Positions 25,033 through 36,047 of a DNA stretch of 64,000 bases are shown in pieces. Every line of letters begins with the position of its first letter. Positions within the stretch are counted from its first letter, which is position 1. Below the pieces are notes generated by a model that was not told the DNA's origin, ran no database searches, and saw nothing but the letters and a program-made list of their open reading frames with translations. The translations under genes were made by a program, and so were the position numbers. The stretch is from Verrucomicrobiota bacterium (GTDB lineage: Bacteria; Verrucomicrobiota; Verrucomicrobiia; Opitutales; UBA953): contig JAURLX010000018.1 of NCBI GenBank assembly GCA_030830965.1, forward strand, positions 27,628 to 91,627, written 5' to 3'.

Positions 25033-28000
25033 ATGATGCGCCGCATCATACCCCTGCTCCTCTCCTGCCTGGCGCTGGCCCAGTCCGGCGACGGGGTGAA
25101 GACGCTCACGACCTATTCCAAGGCCTACGGCGCCTCGAAGGGCTCGCCGAAGGTCGACGCCGCCAAGGAGCTGCCGCGCTATCCGGCGGTGGCTCCGACC
25201 GAAGCCCCGAAGACCTGGACGGTCAAGGAAGGCTTCCGGATGGAACTCGTCGCCCACGAGCCCTCCGTCCGCTCGCCGATCGCGATCTGCTTCGACGAGC
25301 GGGGCCGGATGTTCGTCTGCGAGATGATCGACTACTCGGAGAGGCGCGACGTGAAGCCGCACCTGGGACGCATCTCGGTGCTGGAGGACCGCGATGACGA
25401 CGGGCGCTACGAGACGGCCAAGGTCTTCGCCGACGACCTGCCCTGGCCGACGGGCCTCATCTGGGCGGACGGCGGTCTCTACGTGGCCGCCACGCCGGAC
25501 ATCATCCGGCTTGAAGACCGGGACGACGACGGACGCGCGGAGGTCCGCAAGGTCGCATTCACGGGCTTCGGCACGGGGCTCAAGATCCTCAATGTGCAAG
25601 GTCTCGCCAACAGTCTGCAATGGGGTCCGGACCAACGGGTGCACGTGCTCGCCGGCGGCGGCAACCGCGGCAAGGTCTCCTCACCGCTGCGACCTGACCA
25701 GCCGGCGGTCGAGTTGGGCGGCCGTGACTTCTGGTTCGAACCGCGCACGCACGCCTTCGGACTGGAACCGGGCGGCGCTCAGTACGGGATGAGCTACGAC
25801 GACCTGGGACGGAAATACGGCTGCTCCAATTCGGACCATCTCCAGCACTGGACGCATGAGGAGCCCGACGCGGGACTCAACCCGGTCGCTCCCCTGCCCT
25901 CCGGCCGACGCAGCATCGCCGTGGACGGCGGGGCGGCCGAGGTGTTCCGCATCTCGCCAGATGAACCGTGGCGGATCATCCGGACACGCTGGCGCATCTC
26001 CGGGGCGGTGCCGGGCGTGGTCGAAGGTGGCGGCCGGGTCAGCGGCTACTTCACGGGCGCGACAGGCACCACGGTCTACCGCGGCGACGCCTACGGTCCG
26101 GATTTCATCGGCAACACGTTCACGGGAGACGCGGGAGGCCAGCTCGCCCACCGCAAGGTGCTCACGCGCGCCGAAGACGGGGTCGGGATGTCCGGCGCCC
26201 GTCCCTCCGACGAAAAGGGCCGCGAGTTCGCCGCCAGCACGGACACCTGGGTCCGTGTGGTCAATTTCGCCAACGCCCCGGACGGCTGCCTCTACCTGAT
26301 CGACATGTACCGCGAGGTGATCGAGCACCCCTGGTCGATCCCGGAGGAAATCAAGCAGTACATCGACCTCAACAGCGGCCATGACCGCGGACGGATCTGG
26401 CGGATCACGCCCGAAGGAGGCCGCCCGCCCCGTGGCGGCAAGGTGAACCTGCATCAGGCGGACGTGAAGGAACTCGTGGCCTCGCTCGGCCACGCTAACG
26501 GCTGGCATCGTGACACCGCGGCTCGGCTGCTTACGGAAAGGGCCGACCCTTCGGCCCAGCCGCTCCTCAGCGCGACGCTCAAGGAACACCCCGCCCCGTC
26601 CGCTAGGCTGACGGCGTTCAACGTGCTGCGTCGTCTCGGCTGGTCGGACGAGGCGACGCTGGCCGCCGCGCTCCAAGGGCCGGCCGAACTGCGCGCCCGT
26701 GCGCTCTGGGCGCTGCGCCGCGACGGACCACCTGCCGGCGGCGAGAGGCTCGCCCTTTTGCTCACCCCTCTCGCTGAAGATGCGGACGCAAGGGTGCGCT
26801 TCGAACTGGCCCTGACAGTGGCACGGCTCACGGACCCGTCCGACTCGCTTCGCCTCGGTCCGGCACTGCGTGCTATCGCCGTCAAGGACCACGCCCACGC
26901 CTGGATCGCCCCCGCGGTGCTCTCGGCCAGCCCCGCGACGCTGGCCCGCGAGGTGCTGCCGGTCTTCCTGCAGGACAGGAAACTGGGCCTCAGCGCCAAG
27001 GACTTCACGGCTAAATTGATTGAGACGGCTCCGCTCGGACTCAAGGCGGAGTCCTACGACAGCCTGCTCGACTTCACGCTCAGGGACGGGGGCGAAGTGG
27101 AATGGATCAGGGCGCTCGACGCCGGACTGCGCAGGACGGGCTCGAGCCTGGCCAAGGCGGACAAGGACGGACGTCTGAAGGCCCGCTTCGACGCCGCCGC
27201 GAAGGAGGCGACACAAGGCGACGTTGCGACGCGCCGACGCGCGCTCGGCCTACTCGCGCTCTCGGATTTCCGACGGATCAGGCCGGCGCTCGACGCATCG
27301 CTCCAGAAAGGAACCGACGACGCCCTCCGGCTGCTGGCGGTGCAGTCTGCGGCCAGATTCTCCGGCCCCGAGGCCGCCCAGTGGCTGGTGAAGGGCTTCG
27401 GCGCGCTGGACGGGCCGGCCAAGGACGCCGCCTTCGTCGCCCTGCGGGCCCGGCCTGAACGCACTACGGGCCTGCTCCAGGGACTGGAGGACGGCTCCCT
27501 GAACCCTTCGGCCCTCGCGCCCGACCAGATGGAGTCCCTCCTGCGAGCCTCGGACAAGGCCGTCGCCGCCAGGGCCGCCAAGGCCCTGGCTTCGGTGCTC
27601 CCGCCCTCGCGCGAGGAGGTCGCACGCACGTTCGCCGGCGCGGCGGACGCGAAGGGCGATGCCGAGAAGGGACGTCAGATCTGCGAACAACGCTGCTTCA
27701 TCTGCCATCGCGCCGAAGGCAAGGGTCAGGCGGTGGGGCCGGACCTCGTCACGGTGAAGAACCGCGGCCGGGCCGGCATCCTCGACGCCATCATCAACCC
27801 CAATCGCGAGGTCGCGGCCCAATACGCCGTCTTCGAAGTGCGCACGAAAGACGGAGGCTCCAGGGCGGGCATCATCGTCGACGACAACGCGACGTCGCTC
27901 ACGCTCCGCATGCCGGGCGGAGCCGAAAGCCGGATCAACCGCTCCGAAGTGGCCGGCACCTCTTCGACCGGCCGGAGCCTCATGCCCGAGGGGCTCGAAG

Positions 28001-28059
28001 CCGGCCTCACGCCCGGGGACATGGCCGACCTGCTCACTTACCTCGAAACACTCCGATGA
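25033..28059 (+). CDS. PVC-type heme-binding CxxCH protein (beta-propeller dehydrogenase-like with HEAT repeats)
   Basis: A 1008-residue exported protein in the common PVC order. A signal peptide (about 1-16) is followed by a PQQ/sorbosone-dehydrogenase-like beta-propeller (about 60-470): FRMELVAHEPSVRSP, CFDERGRMFVCEM, GLIWADGGLYVAATPDI, and IDMYREVIEHPWSIP. HEAT-like alpha repeats cover roughly 480-850. The C-terminal cytochrome c module has CFICH at 888-892, a GQAVGPDL loop and a DDNATSLTLR-MPGG beta extension. Such proteins are proposed to oxidise sugars or alcohols and pass electrons to the heme; the substrate is unknown. ATG 25033 is used. The stop overlaps the ATG of the DUF1080 gene by four bases. 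Confidence 0.93.
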   Translation: MMRRIIPLLLSCLALAQSGDGVKTLTTYSKAYGASKGSPKVDAAKELPRYPAVAPTEAPKTWTVKEGFRMELVAHEPSVRSPIAICFDERGRMFVCEMIDYSERRDVKPHLGRISVLEDRDDDGRYETAKVFADDLPWPTGLIWADGGLYVAATPDIIRLEDRDDDGRAEVRKVAFTGFGTGLKILNVQGLANSLQWGPDQRVHVLAGGGNRGKVSSPLRPDQPAVELGGRDFWFEPRTHAFGLEPGGAQYGMSYDDLGRKYGCSNSDHLQHWTHEEPDAGLNPVAPLPSGRRSIAVDGGAAEVFRISPDEPWRIIRTRWRISGAVPGVVEGGGRVSGYFTGATGTTVYRGDAYGPDFIGNTFTGDAGGQLAHRKVLTRAEDGVGMSGARPSDEKGREFAASTDTWVRVVNFANAPDGCLYLIDMYREVIEHPWSIPEEIKQYIDLNSGHDRGRIWRITPEGGRPPRGGKVNLHQADVKELVASLGHANGWHRDTAARLLTERADPSAQPLLSATLKEHPAPSARLTAFNVLRRLGWSDEATLAAALQGPAELRARALWALRRDGPPAGGERLALLLTPLAEDADARVRFELALTVARLTDPSDSLRLGPALRAIAVKDHAHAWIAPAVLSASPATLAREVLPVFLQDRKLGLSAKDFTAKLIETAPLGLKAESYDSLLDFTLRDGGEVEWIRALDAGLRRTGSSLAKADKDGRLKARFDAAAKEATQGDVATRRRALGLLALSDFRRIRPALDASLQKGTDDALRLLAVQSAARFSGPEAAQWLVKGFGALDGPAKDAAFVALRARPERTTGLLQGLEDGSLNPSALAPDQMESLLRASDKAVAARAAKALASVLPPSREEVARTFAGAADAKGDAEKGRQICEQRCFICHRAEGKGQAVGPDLVTVKNRGRAGILDAIINPNREVAAQYAVFEVRTKDGGSRAGIIVDDNATSLTLRMPGGAESRINRSEVAGTSSTGRSLMPEGLEAGLTPGDMADLLTYLETLR

Positions 28060-28727
28060 GATACGCCCTGCTCCTCCTCGCCTGCAACGCCGTCGCCGCG
28101 GAACCGCCCGAAGGGTTCCGATCCCTCTTCAACGGCAAGGACCTGTCCGGCTGGCACGGATACAACGGGCACTCGGTCGTCAAGCTGACGGGAGAGAAGA
28201 AGGCGGCCGCGCTGAAGAAGATGCGCGACGAGCTGTCGCTCCATTGGCGTGCCGAAGCCGGCGAGCTGGTCAACTCGGGCACGGGCCCCTACGCGACGAC
28301 GGACGAAGCATTCGGAGACATCGAGCTGCGCATCGAATACCGCACGGTGGCCAAGGCGGACAGCGGCATCTACCTGCGCGGCACGCCGCAGGTGCAGATC
28401 TGGGATCCTAACCAGGAGTTCGACCCCAAGAAGCCGGACCGCAGGCCGCACCTCGGGTCGGGCGGACTTTTCAACAACGCCCCGGGCACGCCAGGCCGCG
28501 ACCCGCTGGTCAAGGCGGACCGGCCTTTCGGCGAGTGGAACACCTTCCGCATCACGCAGAAGGGCGACGTGACCTCGGTCTGGCTCAACGGCAAGCTGGT
28601 CGTGGACGCCGCCCGGATGCAGAACTACTGGGACCCCAAGGCCGCCCTGCCCGCCCAAGGCCCGATCCAGCTCCAGACGCACGGCGGCGAGATCCGCTGG
28701 CGCAATATTTTCGTCAGGGCACTCTGA
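28056..28727 (+). CDS. Exported DUF1080 protein (3-keto-disaccharide hydrolase-like)
   Basis: A 223-residue single DUF1080 domain with a short signal peptide (MRYALLLLACNAVA). It opens GFRSLFNGKDLSGWHGYN and contains KADSGIYLRGTPQVQIWD, GEWNTFRIT, and a final GGEIRWRNIFVRAL. It is closely related to the first half of the tandem protein at 4487-5782. The family acts on keto-sugars or glycosides in the periplasm. It starts in an ATGA overlap with the PVC heme protein, so a dehydrogenase and a possible 3-keto-glycoside hydrolase are translationally coupled. This fits a sequence of glycan oxidation followed by cleavage, though that is an inference. Confidence 0.9.
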   Translation: MRYALLLLACNAVAAEPPEGFRSLFNGKDLSGWHGYNGHSVVKLTGEKKAAALKKMRDELSLHWRAEAGELVNSGTGPYATTDEAFGDIELRIEYRTVAKADSGIYLRGTPQVQIWDPNQEFDPKKPDRRPHLGSGGLFNNAPGTPGRDPLVKADRPFGEWNTFRITQKGDVTSVWLNGKLVVDAARMQNYWDPKAALPAQGPIQLQTHGGEIRWRNIFVRAL

Positions 28728-28832
28728 CATGACCAGGCCAGCGCTCCAGCATCGCGCCGACGAAGCACCGACCCCCGCGTCGGGCAAGGCCCTTCCGCAC
28801 GCCCTCCCTCAGGGCTTCGACTCTCTACGCCG

Positions 28833-30185
<1,353 letters not shown>

Positions 30186-30198
30186 GGTCGCGTCCAGG

Positions 30199-31617
30199 TC
30201 ACTTGGCCTTCTTCTTGCCCTTCTTTCTGACGGGCGTCTCACCCTCCCCTTCTTCGCCTCCACGACCGCGAGGCAGGTCGGGCTTCTCGCTCTTGGGCAG
30301 GAAGGCGGCCAGTTCGGCCTTCTTGGCGGCGAACTCCGGCTTGGTCGCAAGATTCACGTATTCGAGGGGATCCTTGGCGTCGTGGTAGAGCTCCTCGTCG
30401 CCATTGGCATAGCGGATGTAGCGCCAGTCTTCGGAACGTACGGCATGGTTGCCCCTGCCGTGGGTGGTGAGGGCGGGATGGCTCCAGGCGGAGGCGGGAT
30501 CGCGCAGCAGCGAGGAGACGTCCTTGCCGTCGGCATGGGAGGGAATCGGGATGCCCGCCAGCGCCAGGGTGGTCGGATAGATGCTGGAGTAGTCGACGGG
30601 GCGGTCACACCGTGCGTCCGCAGGCGTCAAACCGGGGACTTTCCAGATGTGCACGGTCCGGGTGGGCTCCTCCCAAAGGGCGAACTTACGCCAATGGGAC
30701 TTCTCGCCCAGGCTCCAGCCGTGGTCCGACCAGAGGCAGATGATGGTGCTGTCTCGGCGCGGGGACTTCTCCCAGGCGTCAAGGAGCCGGCCGACCTGGT
30801 GGTCGCAGAAGGCGATGGTCGCCAGGTAGGCCTGCACGGCCTCCTTCCAGCGCCCCGAGGCCACGATGCGCGCATGGTCGCCCTCGGGCTTGGCCATCTT
30901 GACTCCCGCCGGCGGCACGTCCGCGAGGTCGTCGGGTAGATGCGGCGGCAACTGGATCTGGTCGAGGGGGAACATGTCGAACCACTTCTTGGGCACGCTG
31001 AAGGGCATGTGGGGCTTCACGAGTCCGGCCGCGATGAAGAAGGGACGGTCGGACTTCTCATTCATCTTCTCGATGCACCAGCTGACGACGGCATGGTCAG
31101 GCATGTCCTCATCGGCGCAGGCCAAGGGCGCGAAACTGATGCCTCCGACGCCGTTGTCCTTGGCGTCAGGGCGCCCCTTGCGATTCCCGCCCTTGCCCGC
31201 GAAGTAGTCGTCGAACAGGCCTCCGCGGTCGCCGGCCCCGTGGTAGATCTTCCCGGCGCCGTAGACACGATAGCCGTTCTTGGACAGGACGGTGTTCAGC
31301 AGCAGGTCCTCGGAGATGCCAGGGCGCCAGTTCTGGCCGTTGTCGTAGCAGCCGGTGCTGGTCGGGCGGAGGCCGGACATCAGCGAGGCACGGGAGGGAT
31401 TGCAGGCGGGCGCGGTGCAGTAGGCCTTGGTGAAGCTGACGCCCATCTTGGCGAGTCGGTCGATGTTCGGGGTCTTGGTCTGCGGATGCCTGCCGAGATG
31501 CCCCACCCAATGGTTGAGGTCATCGATGGGAATGAAGAGGAAGCTCGGCCGCTCGGCCGCCGGCAACGGACCGGTGAACAGGATCATCAAGGCGACCAGC
31601 AGGGCGTAACGGGGCAT
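30199..31617 (-). CDS. Exported sulfatase, iduronate-2-sulfatase-like
   Basis: A 472-residue formylglycine sulfatase. A signal peptide (about 1-21) precedes FLFIPIDDLNHWVGHLG (27-43, metal Asps), CNPSR at 72-76, and YGAGKIYHG. SDHGWSLGEKSHWRK follows in the C-terminal half, a signature of iduronate-sulfatase-like members. The substrate could be a sulfated uronate or similar sugar. The C-terminus is a highly charged tail that becomes lysine-rich (RKKGKKKAK). ATG 31617 is chosen; the open frame continues some 300 codons upstream but without signal or sulfatase features and antisense to the next gene. It ends thirteen bases from the convergent ceramidase-like gene. Confidence 0.92.
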   Translation of the reverse strand: MPRYALLVALMILFTGPLPAAERPSFLFIPIDDLNHWVGHLGRHPQTKTPNIDRLAKMGVSFTKAYCTAPACNPSRASLMSGLRPTSTGCYDNGQNWRPGISEDLLLNTVLSKNGYRVYGAGKIYHGAGDRGGLFDDYFAGKGGNRKGRPDAKDNGVGGISFAPLACADEDMPDHAVVSWCIEKMNEKSDRPFFIAAGLVKPHMPFSVPKKWFDMFPLDQIQLPPHLPDDLADVPPAGVKMAKPEGDHARIVASGRWKEAVQAYLATIAFCDHQVGRLLDAWEKSPRRDSTIICLWSDHGWSLGEKSHWRKFALWEEPTRTVHIWKVPGLTPADARCDRPVDYSSIYPTTLALAGIPIPSHADGKDVSSLLRDPASAWSHPALTTHGRGNHAVRSEDWRYIRYANGDEELYHDAKDPLEYVNLATKPEFAAKKAELAAFLPKSEKPDLPRGRGGEEGEGETPVRKKGKKKAK

Positions 31618-31695
31618 GGCCGGACGATGCCCCGCCCAGGGCGACCTGTCCAGAGAGGGCTTGCCCGTCACGCGTGAAGATTCGACCCTGTCGTG
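31618..31695. promoter_or_regulatory. Divergent upstream region of sulfatase and serine hydrolase
   Basis: These 78 bases separate divergent starts and should carry both promoters. The sequence is GC-rich and I see no convincing -10/-35 pair or operator. Confidence 0.35.
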
Positions 31696-32904
31696 ATGCG
31701 CCCCGCCCTTTTCCTGCTGCTCCTCGCTGCGCTCTGCCCCGGTGCGGACTACTTCCCCCCGCCCGACAGCCAAGGGGGCTGGCGGATGCCTAAGGACGCC
31801 CGGGAAGCCAAGGAGAAGGCCGGCATCGACCTCGACCGACTGGAAGCCGCCTGGACGGCGGTTCAGCGCTCCAACACCGAGAACGGAGGCCTGTTGGTGG
31901 TCAGCCGAGGATGGCTGGTGATGGAACGTTACTTCGGCAAGGCCAGGCGCGGTGCGAATCCCGACATGGCCTCGACCGGCAAGGCGGTCACCAGCATCGC
32001 CTGCGGCATCATGCTCGCTGAAAACAAGGCCCGGCTGCCCGAAGGCCTCGATACGCTGGTCTACACCAAGGAGCTCCTTCCGGAGTCCCTGCCGCTCCGC
32101 GACCCCCGCGAGGCCGGCATCAGGCTCGGACATCTGCTCTGCATGACGTCGGGCCACAACGGAGAGGGGGCCACACCTTCGTCGGTGGTGCGCGGCACGG
32201 CCGCCCCGCTCAAGCCGGTCAAAGGGCAGGATGTCAGGGACGTCGACGGTTCGTCCCTTCGTGTGCCGCTCTGGGCCGCGCCGGGCGAAGGTTACTCCTA
32301 CTCCTCCCCCGCCCCGCACATCGCGTCGATGGTGCTGCGCAAGGTCACGGGCAAGGAACTGCCCGACTACATCGATGAGAAGCTGGGCAAGCCGATGGGC
32401 TGGGGTCCCTGGGGCTACTGCCTCTACCGCGGGGACGTGGTCATGAACCACGCCAACGGGGCCGGCTCGATCGCGCTTCGGGCGACTGATGCGGCCCGCC
32501 TTGGCTACTGCCTTGCGCAAGACGGGCGATGGGCGGGACGGCAGCTAATCCCGTCGGACTACCTCCGGATGTGCCGGGAGCCGTTGAAATACAACCCGCA
32601 CTTCCCCTTCAGCCTGCAGTTCGAGCACAACCACGCTGGGCAGATCGCCGGCGCCCCCCGCGATGCCTACTACAAGACGGGAGCCGGCGGATTCTGTCTC
32701 TACGTGGTCCCCTCGCTCGACCTGGCGATCTACAAGCTCGGCGGCAAGGACGGGCAATGGAACCCAGATCTGACGAGACTTCCCCAGCCTCCGGACGACT
32801 TCGGCCGACATTACGAGCCGCTGGTCAGCCCACGGAACGGCGCCTGGGAGAACTACAGCATCCCGCGGGTGCTTGAACTGGTCTGCGCCGCGACGGTCCG
32901 GTGA
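31696..32904 (+). CDS. Exported beta-lactamase-fold serine hydrolase
   Basis: A 402-residue protein of the beta-lactamase/esterase class C fold (PF00144 type), with a signal peptide (MRPALFLLLLAALCPGA). The SxxK active site is STGK at 93-96. A Tyr-containing second motif, GYSYSSPAPH, sits about 110 residues later. A likely third motif is in the YKTGAGGFC segment. Such proteins in PVC bacteria are usually esterases or peptidases, not antibiotic resistance enzymes. ATG 31696 is used; the preceding GTG at 31693 would add one residue. It ends one base from the end of the convergent oxidoreductase gene. Confidence 0.87.
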   Translation: MRPALFLLLLAALCPGADYFPPPDSQGGWRMPKDAREAKEKAGIDLDRLEAAWTAVQRSNTENGGLLVVSRGWLVMERYFGKARRGANPDMASTGKAVTSIACGIMLAENKARLPEGLDTLVYTKELLPESLPLRDPREAGIRLGHLLCMTSGHNGEGATPSSVVRGTAAPLKPVKGQDVRDVDGSSLRVPLWAAPGEGYSYSSPAPHIASMVLRKVTGKELPDYIDEKLGKPMGWGPWGYCLYRGDVVMNHANGAGSIALRATDAARLGYCLAQDGRWAGRQLIPSDYLRMCREPLKYNPHFPFSLQFEHNHAGQIAGAPRDAYYKTGAGGFCLYVVPSLDLAIYKLGGKDGQWNPDLTRLPQPPDDFGRHYEPLVSPRNGAWENYSIPRVLELVCAATVR

Positions 32905-32905
32905 T

Positions 32906-34057
32906 TCAGGCCAGAGGGTGCTCGCGACGGCGCAGGGGCAGCTCGACCTTGGCGCCGCCGGCCGCGAAGGACGCGAATACGCCGGTGATCAGTTCGATGG
33001 TCTCACGTCCGGCCTCGGCTCCGCAGAGGGGTTCCCTGCCCTGCCGCATCGCGTCGAGAAGGTCGGTGGCGACGGCCAGATGGCCGGCGACGAGACTCCT
33101 GATGTCCTTCACAGGCTCGGGCAGGCCGACGCCTGCGCTGGTCAGGGGGGTCCGCCCGCCGTCTCGGACGACATGGATGAGCGGCTCCTCATCGACGCGC
33201 AGGTCCAAGGTGGCCTTCTCACAGATGACCTTGACGCCGAAACCCTCCTTCTTGTCCCAGAGCCCCTTCTTGGAATCGAAGAACAGCGGGATGCCCGACC
33301 TGGTCTCGTAGGCGGCGTGAATCTCGTCGCCGACGATGGAGCCGACGCCTTCGTCGCCCTCCCTGACGTCGGCGCGCACGGCCGGACGACCATCCTGGAG
33401 GACCGTGGCGCGGCAGGAGACGGGCGCGCCAGTAAACCGGGTCGCCAGGTTGAAGCCGTGGCCGCCGAGCACCCAGAGGTCGAGGCCACCGCCGCGCTGG
33501 TCCTGCTTGCCGCGCACGCGCACCTCGCGGACGGCACCGAACTCTCCGGCGGCGACGAGCTTGACGGCCGTCTCCAGCGCGGGGTGATAACGGTTGCGGT
33601 GGGCGACGGCGAGACGCACGCCGCCGGCCTTGCAGGCGCTCACGACGGCATCGGCCTCGGCCAGGGTTCGGACGAAGGGCTTTTCGACGTAGAGGCCCTT
33701 CACCCCGGCCTCGATGGCCGCGAGGATGACCTCGGCGTGCAGGTCGATGTGTCGGGGGCAGACGGCGACGACCTGAGGACGTGTCCTGCGGAGCATCGCG
33801 AGGTGATCGGCGAAGGATTCAGGGGCCTGCAGCCGCGCCTCGGCCGCCTTGCGTCCGGCGACATCAGGGTCCGACACGCCGACGATGCGAGCCCCGGGCA
33901 CCTTGAGCCACACGGTATCGAGACCATGCCCATAATTGCCCCTGCCGGTGTGGCCGACGACGCCGACGGTGACCACCGAACCCGCCCCTGCGCGGAGCGC
34001 CGCGGGCACGGCCGCCGCAAGGGCGAGGAATCGGCGTCTGTGGATGGGCGATCTCAT
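32906..34057 (-). CDS. Gfo/Idh/MocA-family oxidoreductase with Tat-like signal
   Basis: A 383-residue NAD(P)-dependent oxidoreductase of the Gfo/Idh/MocA family, which oxidises or reduces sugars and related polyols. RRRFLALAAAVPAA near residues 7-20 is a twin-arginine-like export signal, so the enzyme is probably periplasmic with bound cofactor. The Rossmann start VTVGVVGHTGRGNYG is at 29-43, and EKPF at 125-128 is the family hallmark. HRNRYHPALE and RGGGLDLWVLGGHGFN lie around the usual active-site positions. It is the last gene of the long minus-strand run; its ATG overlaps the FG-GAP gene stop by four bases. Confidence 0.9.
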   Translation of the reverse strand: MRSPIHRRRFLALAAAVPAALRAGAGSVVTVGVVGHTGRGNYGHGLDTVWLKVPGARIVGVSDPDVAGRKAAEARLQAPESFADHLAMLRRTRPQVVAVCPRHIDLHAEVILAAIEAGVKGLYVEKPFVRTLAEADAVVSACKAGGVRLAVAHRNRYHPALETAVKLVAAGEFGAVREVRVRGKQDQRGGGLDLWVLGGHGFNLATRFTGAPVSCRATVLQDGRPAVRADVREGDEGVGSIVGDEIHAAYETRSGIPLFFDSKKGLWDKKEGFGVKVICEKATLDLRVDEEPLIHVVRDGGRTPLTSAGVGLPEPVKDIRSLVAGHLAVATDLLDAMRQGREPLCGAEAGRETIELITGVFASFAAGGAKVELPLRRREHPLA

Positions 34058-36045
34058 CGCTGGCTACGGGGGTTGCGGTAGATGTAGAAGCGTCCGTCCT
34101 CGGCGCCACCCAGAAAATCGAGCACCCCGTCGCCATCGAAATCGACCACGGTCGGGCTGACATCATGACCTTCGATGTTCTGCTTCACGAGGGGGCCGAG
34201 GTCCTGGAAGGCCCAGCGCCCGTCGGCGTGCAGCACCTGCCGCAAGAAATTGGCGCTGGAGGAGTTGAGCAGGATGTCCATCCGGCCGTCACCGTCCCAA
34301 TCGGTCACGCAGAGCTTGCGACGGCCGCTCTTGCCGGCGAGGCCCCTGGACAGAAGCAACGGCCCGCCCTTGGGGTCCGTGAAGACCCGCCGGGGCGGAA
34401 GCAACACGCGGGCTGAGCCTCGTACGGCCCGCTCAAACAGGGCAAGGTGCCCTTCGTGATCGAGCATCACAAGGTCGCACAGACCATCGTTGTTCCAATC
34501 GACCGCGAAAGGGGTGGTACGCCACTGGGTGAGCAGGCCCTTGCCTTCGGGCCTGAGCCATCCGTAGGCCAGTTTCGGCTGCGCTCCCTCCCATTCGACC
34601 TCGACCGGACGGGCCGCTTCGAGCCGCGGCGCCTGCCGAGTGCCCGCATTGCGATGCCAGACGACCTTGCCGAGGATGGAGTTGAGGAGGATGTCCGGCA
34701 GTCCGTCGCCGTCCCAATCAGCGATGGAGAGCGTGGTATAGCCCCACTTGGCCTCACAGGGCCCCTGGATGCTGCCGTTGTAGCCGGCCATGGGTCGGAT
34801 GGGAGCTCCGTCAGCCTCTATTGCGCGAGGCGCGGCCCACTTGGGCTCGGCGACCTTGGGTCCGGAGAGGTTCTCAAAAAGCATCACGTAGCCGGCGGTG
34901 TTGCCACTGACGATGTCGGTGTCGCCGTCGCCGTCCCAGTCGAAGCCGACCGGGGTGGCCAGGGCGCCGCACTTGAGTTCATCGGCCTCCTGCTGGAAAT
35001 ATCGGGGCGGCAGGAACTGCGGCGTCCGCTCTGCGGTGAATCCTCCGGAGTTCTCAATGAAGGCGACGCGGCCGTCCTCATCACCGACGATCAGGTCGAG
35101 GTCCCCGTCCTTGTCCCAGTCGATCGCCACGGGCACGATCATCTCCAGGTCCATGGTCAGAGACTGAGGCGCGCCAGGCAGCCGGGCAGCCTCCTGCTTC
35201 GATAGCCAGGCCGAGGGAGGCCCCTTCTGGCCGGGGCGCAGGGTCAGGCGCCTGCCTGCGGCATACTGAGGATTGATACGTCCGCCGGTGTTCTCGAAAT
35301 AGGTGAAGCCGTCCAGGAACTCGCCGCAGAGGAGGTCGAGGTCGCCGTCACCGTCCCAGTCGGCGAGGTTTGGTGAGGGCCAGCCGAAGGTCTCCAGGGG
35401 CTTCTCGTCAACACTGAGTCGGACGGGCTTGGCATAGTCAGGCTTGGCGTCGGTCCCCTTGTTGGTCGCGACATAGACGAAGCCCCGCAGCGGCCCGCGG
35501 ACCCATTTGCCCGAAGGGTCATAACCGTCGTCCCATCCGTAGTCGGTCCAGTCACCGACGCCGATGATGAGGTCGGTGCGGCCGTCGACGTTGTAGTCGG
35601 CGAAGCGCCACATGTTGGCGCGCACTTTGTTGGGATGGACGTTCGTAGGCAGAGGCAGCTTCACGGGCTTGTCCAAGCCGGTCTTGAGGAAGTCAGGATA
35701 GACGGCCCCGGGCGAAGTCACGACAGGCCTGCCGGCGACATGGCTGACCTGGACGTTCTGCAGGCCCTTGCTGATGCGCCGGCCGGGCTTGAAGACGGGC
35801 ATCTTGTCCCGCGCGGTGTCGCCGCTGGCGTTCTCGAAGAAGTAGACGCCGTTCGAAGGCTTGTCGGGACAGTTCACGACGAGGTCGAGGTCGCCGTCGC
35901 CGTCGAAGTCCATGGGAAGGGGCCAGGCCCAGAGCCCGACGCCGAGGTCGACCACGAGTCCGGGATTGTTGTAGCGAAGGCGGGCGAGCGCGGGCTCTTC
36001 GGCCGACACGGCGGACGCGATGAGAAGGAGGATGAATCGGCTCAT
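34054..36045 (-). CDS. Exported FG-GAP/VCBS repeat beta-propeller protein
   Basis: A 663-residue exported protein with a signal peptide (MSRFILLLIASAVSA). It has at least nine calcium-binding FG-GAP-type repeats of the DxDxDGxxD kind: DFDGDGDLDLVV, DYNVDGRTDLII, DWDGDGDLDLLC, DWDKDGDLDLIV, DWDGDGDTDIVS, DWDGDGLPDILL, DWNNDGLCDLVM, DWDGDGRMDILL and DFDGDGVLDFLG. This predicts one or two integrin-like beta-propellers, probably binding carbohydrate or protein outside the cell. No catalytic domain is visible. The gene starts two bases after the sialidase stop and overlaps the Gfo/Idh/MocA gene by four bases, which places it in the same operon. Confidence 0.9.
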   Translation of the reverse strand: MSRFILLLIASAVSAEEPALARLRYNNPGLVVDLGVGLWAWPLPMDFDGDGDLDLVVNCPDKPSNGVYFFENASGDTARDKMPVFKPGRRISKGLQNVQVSHVAGRPVVTSPGAVYPDFLKTGLDKPVKLPLPTNVHPNKVRANMWRFADYNVDGRTDLIIGVGDWTDYGWDDGYDPSGKWVRGPLRGFVYVATNKGTDAKPDYAKPVRLSVDEKPLETFGWPSPNLADWDGDGDLDLLCGEFLDGFTYFENTGGRINPQYAAGRRLTLRPGQKGPPSAWLSKQEAARLPGAPQSLTMDLEMIVPVAIDWDKDGDLDLIVGDEDGRVAFIENSGGFTAERTPQFLPPRYFQQEADELKCGALATPVGFDWDGDGDTDIVSGNTAGYVMLFENLSGPKVAEPKWAAPRAIEADGAPIRPMAGYNGSIQGPCEAKWGYTTLSIADWDGDGLPDILLNSILGKVVWHRNAGTRQAPRLEAARPVEVEWEGAQPKLAYGWLRPEGKGLLTQWRTTPFAVDWNNDGLCDLVMLDHEGHLALFERAVRGSARVLLPPRRVFTDPKGGPLLLSRGLAGKSGRRKLCVTDWDGDGRMDILLNSSSANFLRQVLHADGRWAFQDLGPLVKQNIEGHDVSPTVVDFDGDGVLDFLGGAEDGRFYIYRNPRSQR

Positions 36046-36047
36046 GA

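Noticed and set aside
25681..27216. 511-codon minus-strand frame in the PVC heme protein
   Set aside because: Antisense shadow; the plus-strand reading has propeller and HEAT features.
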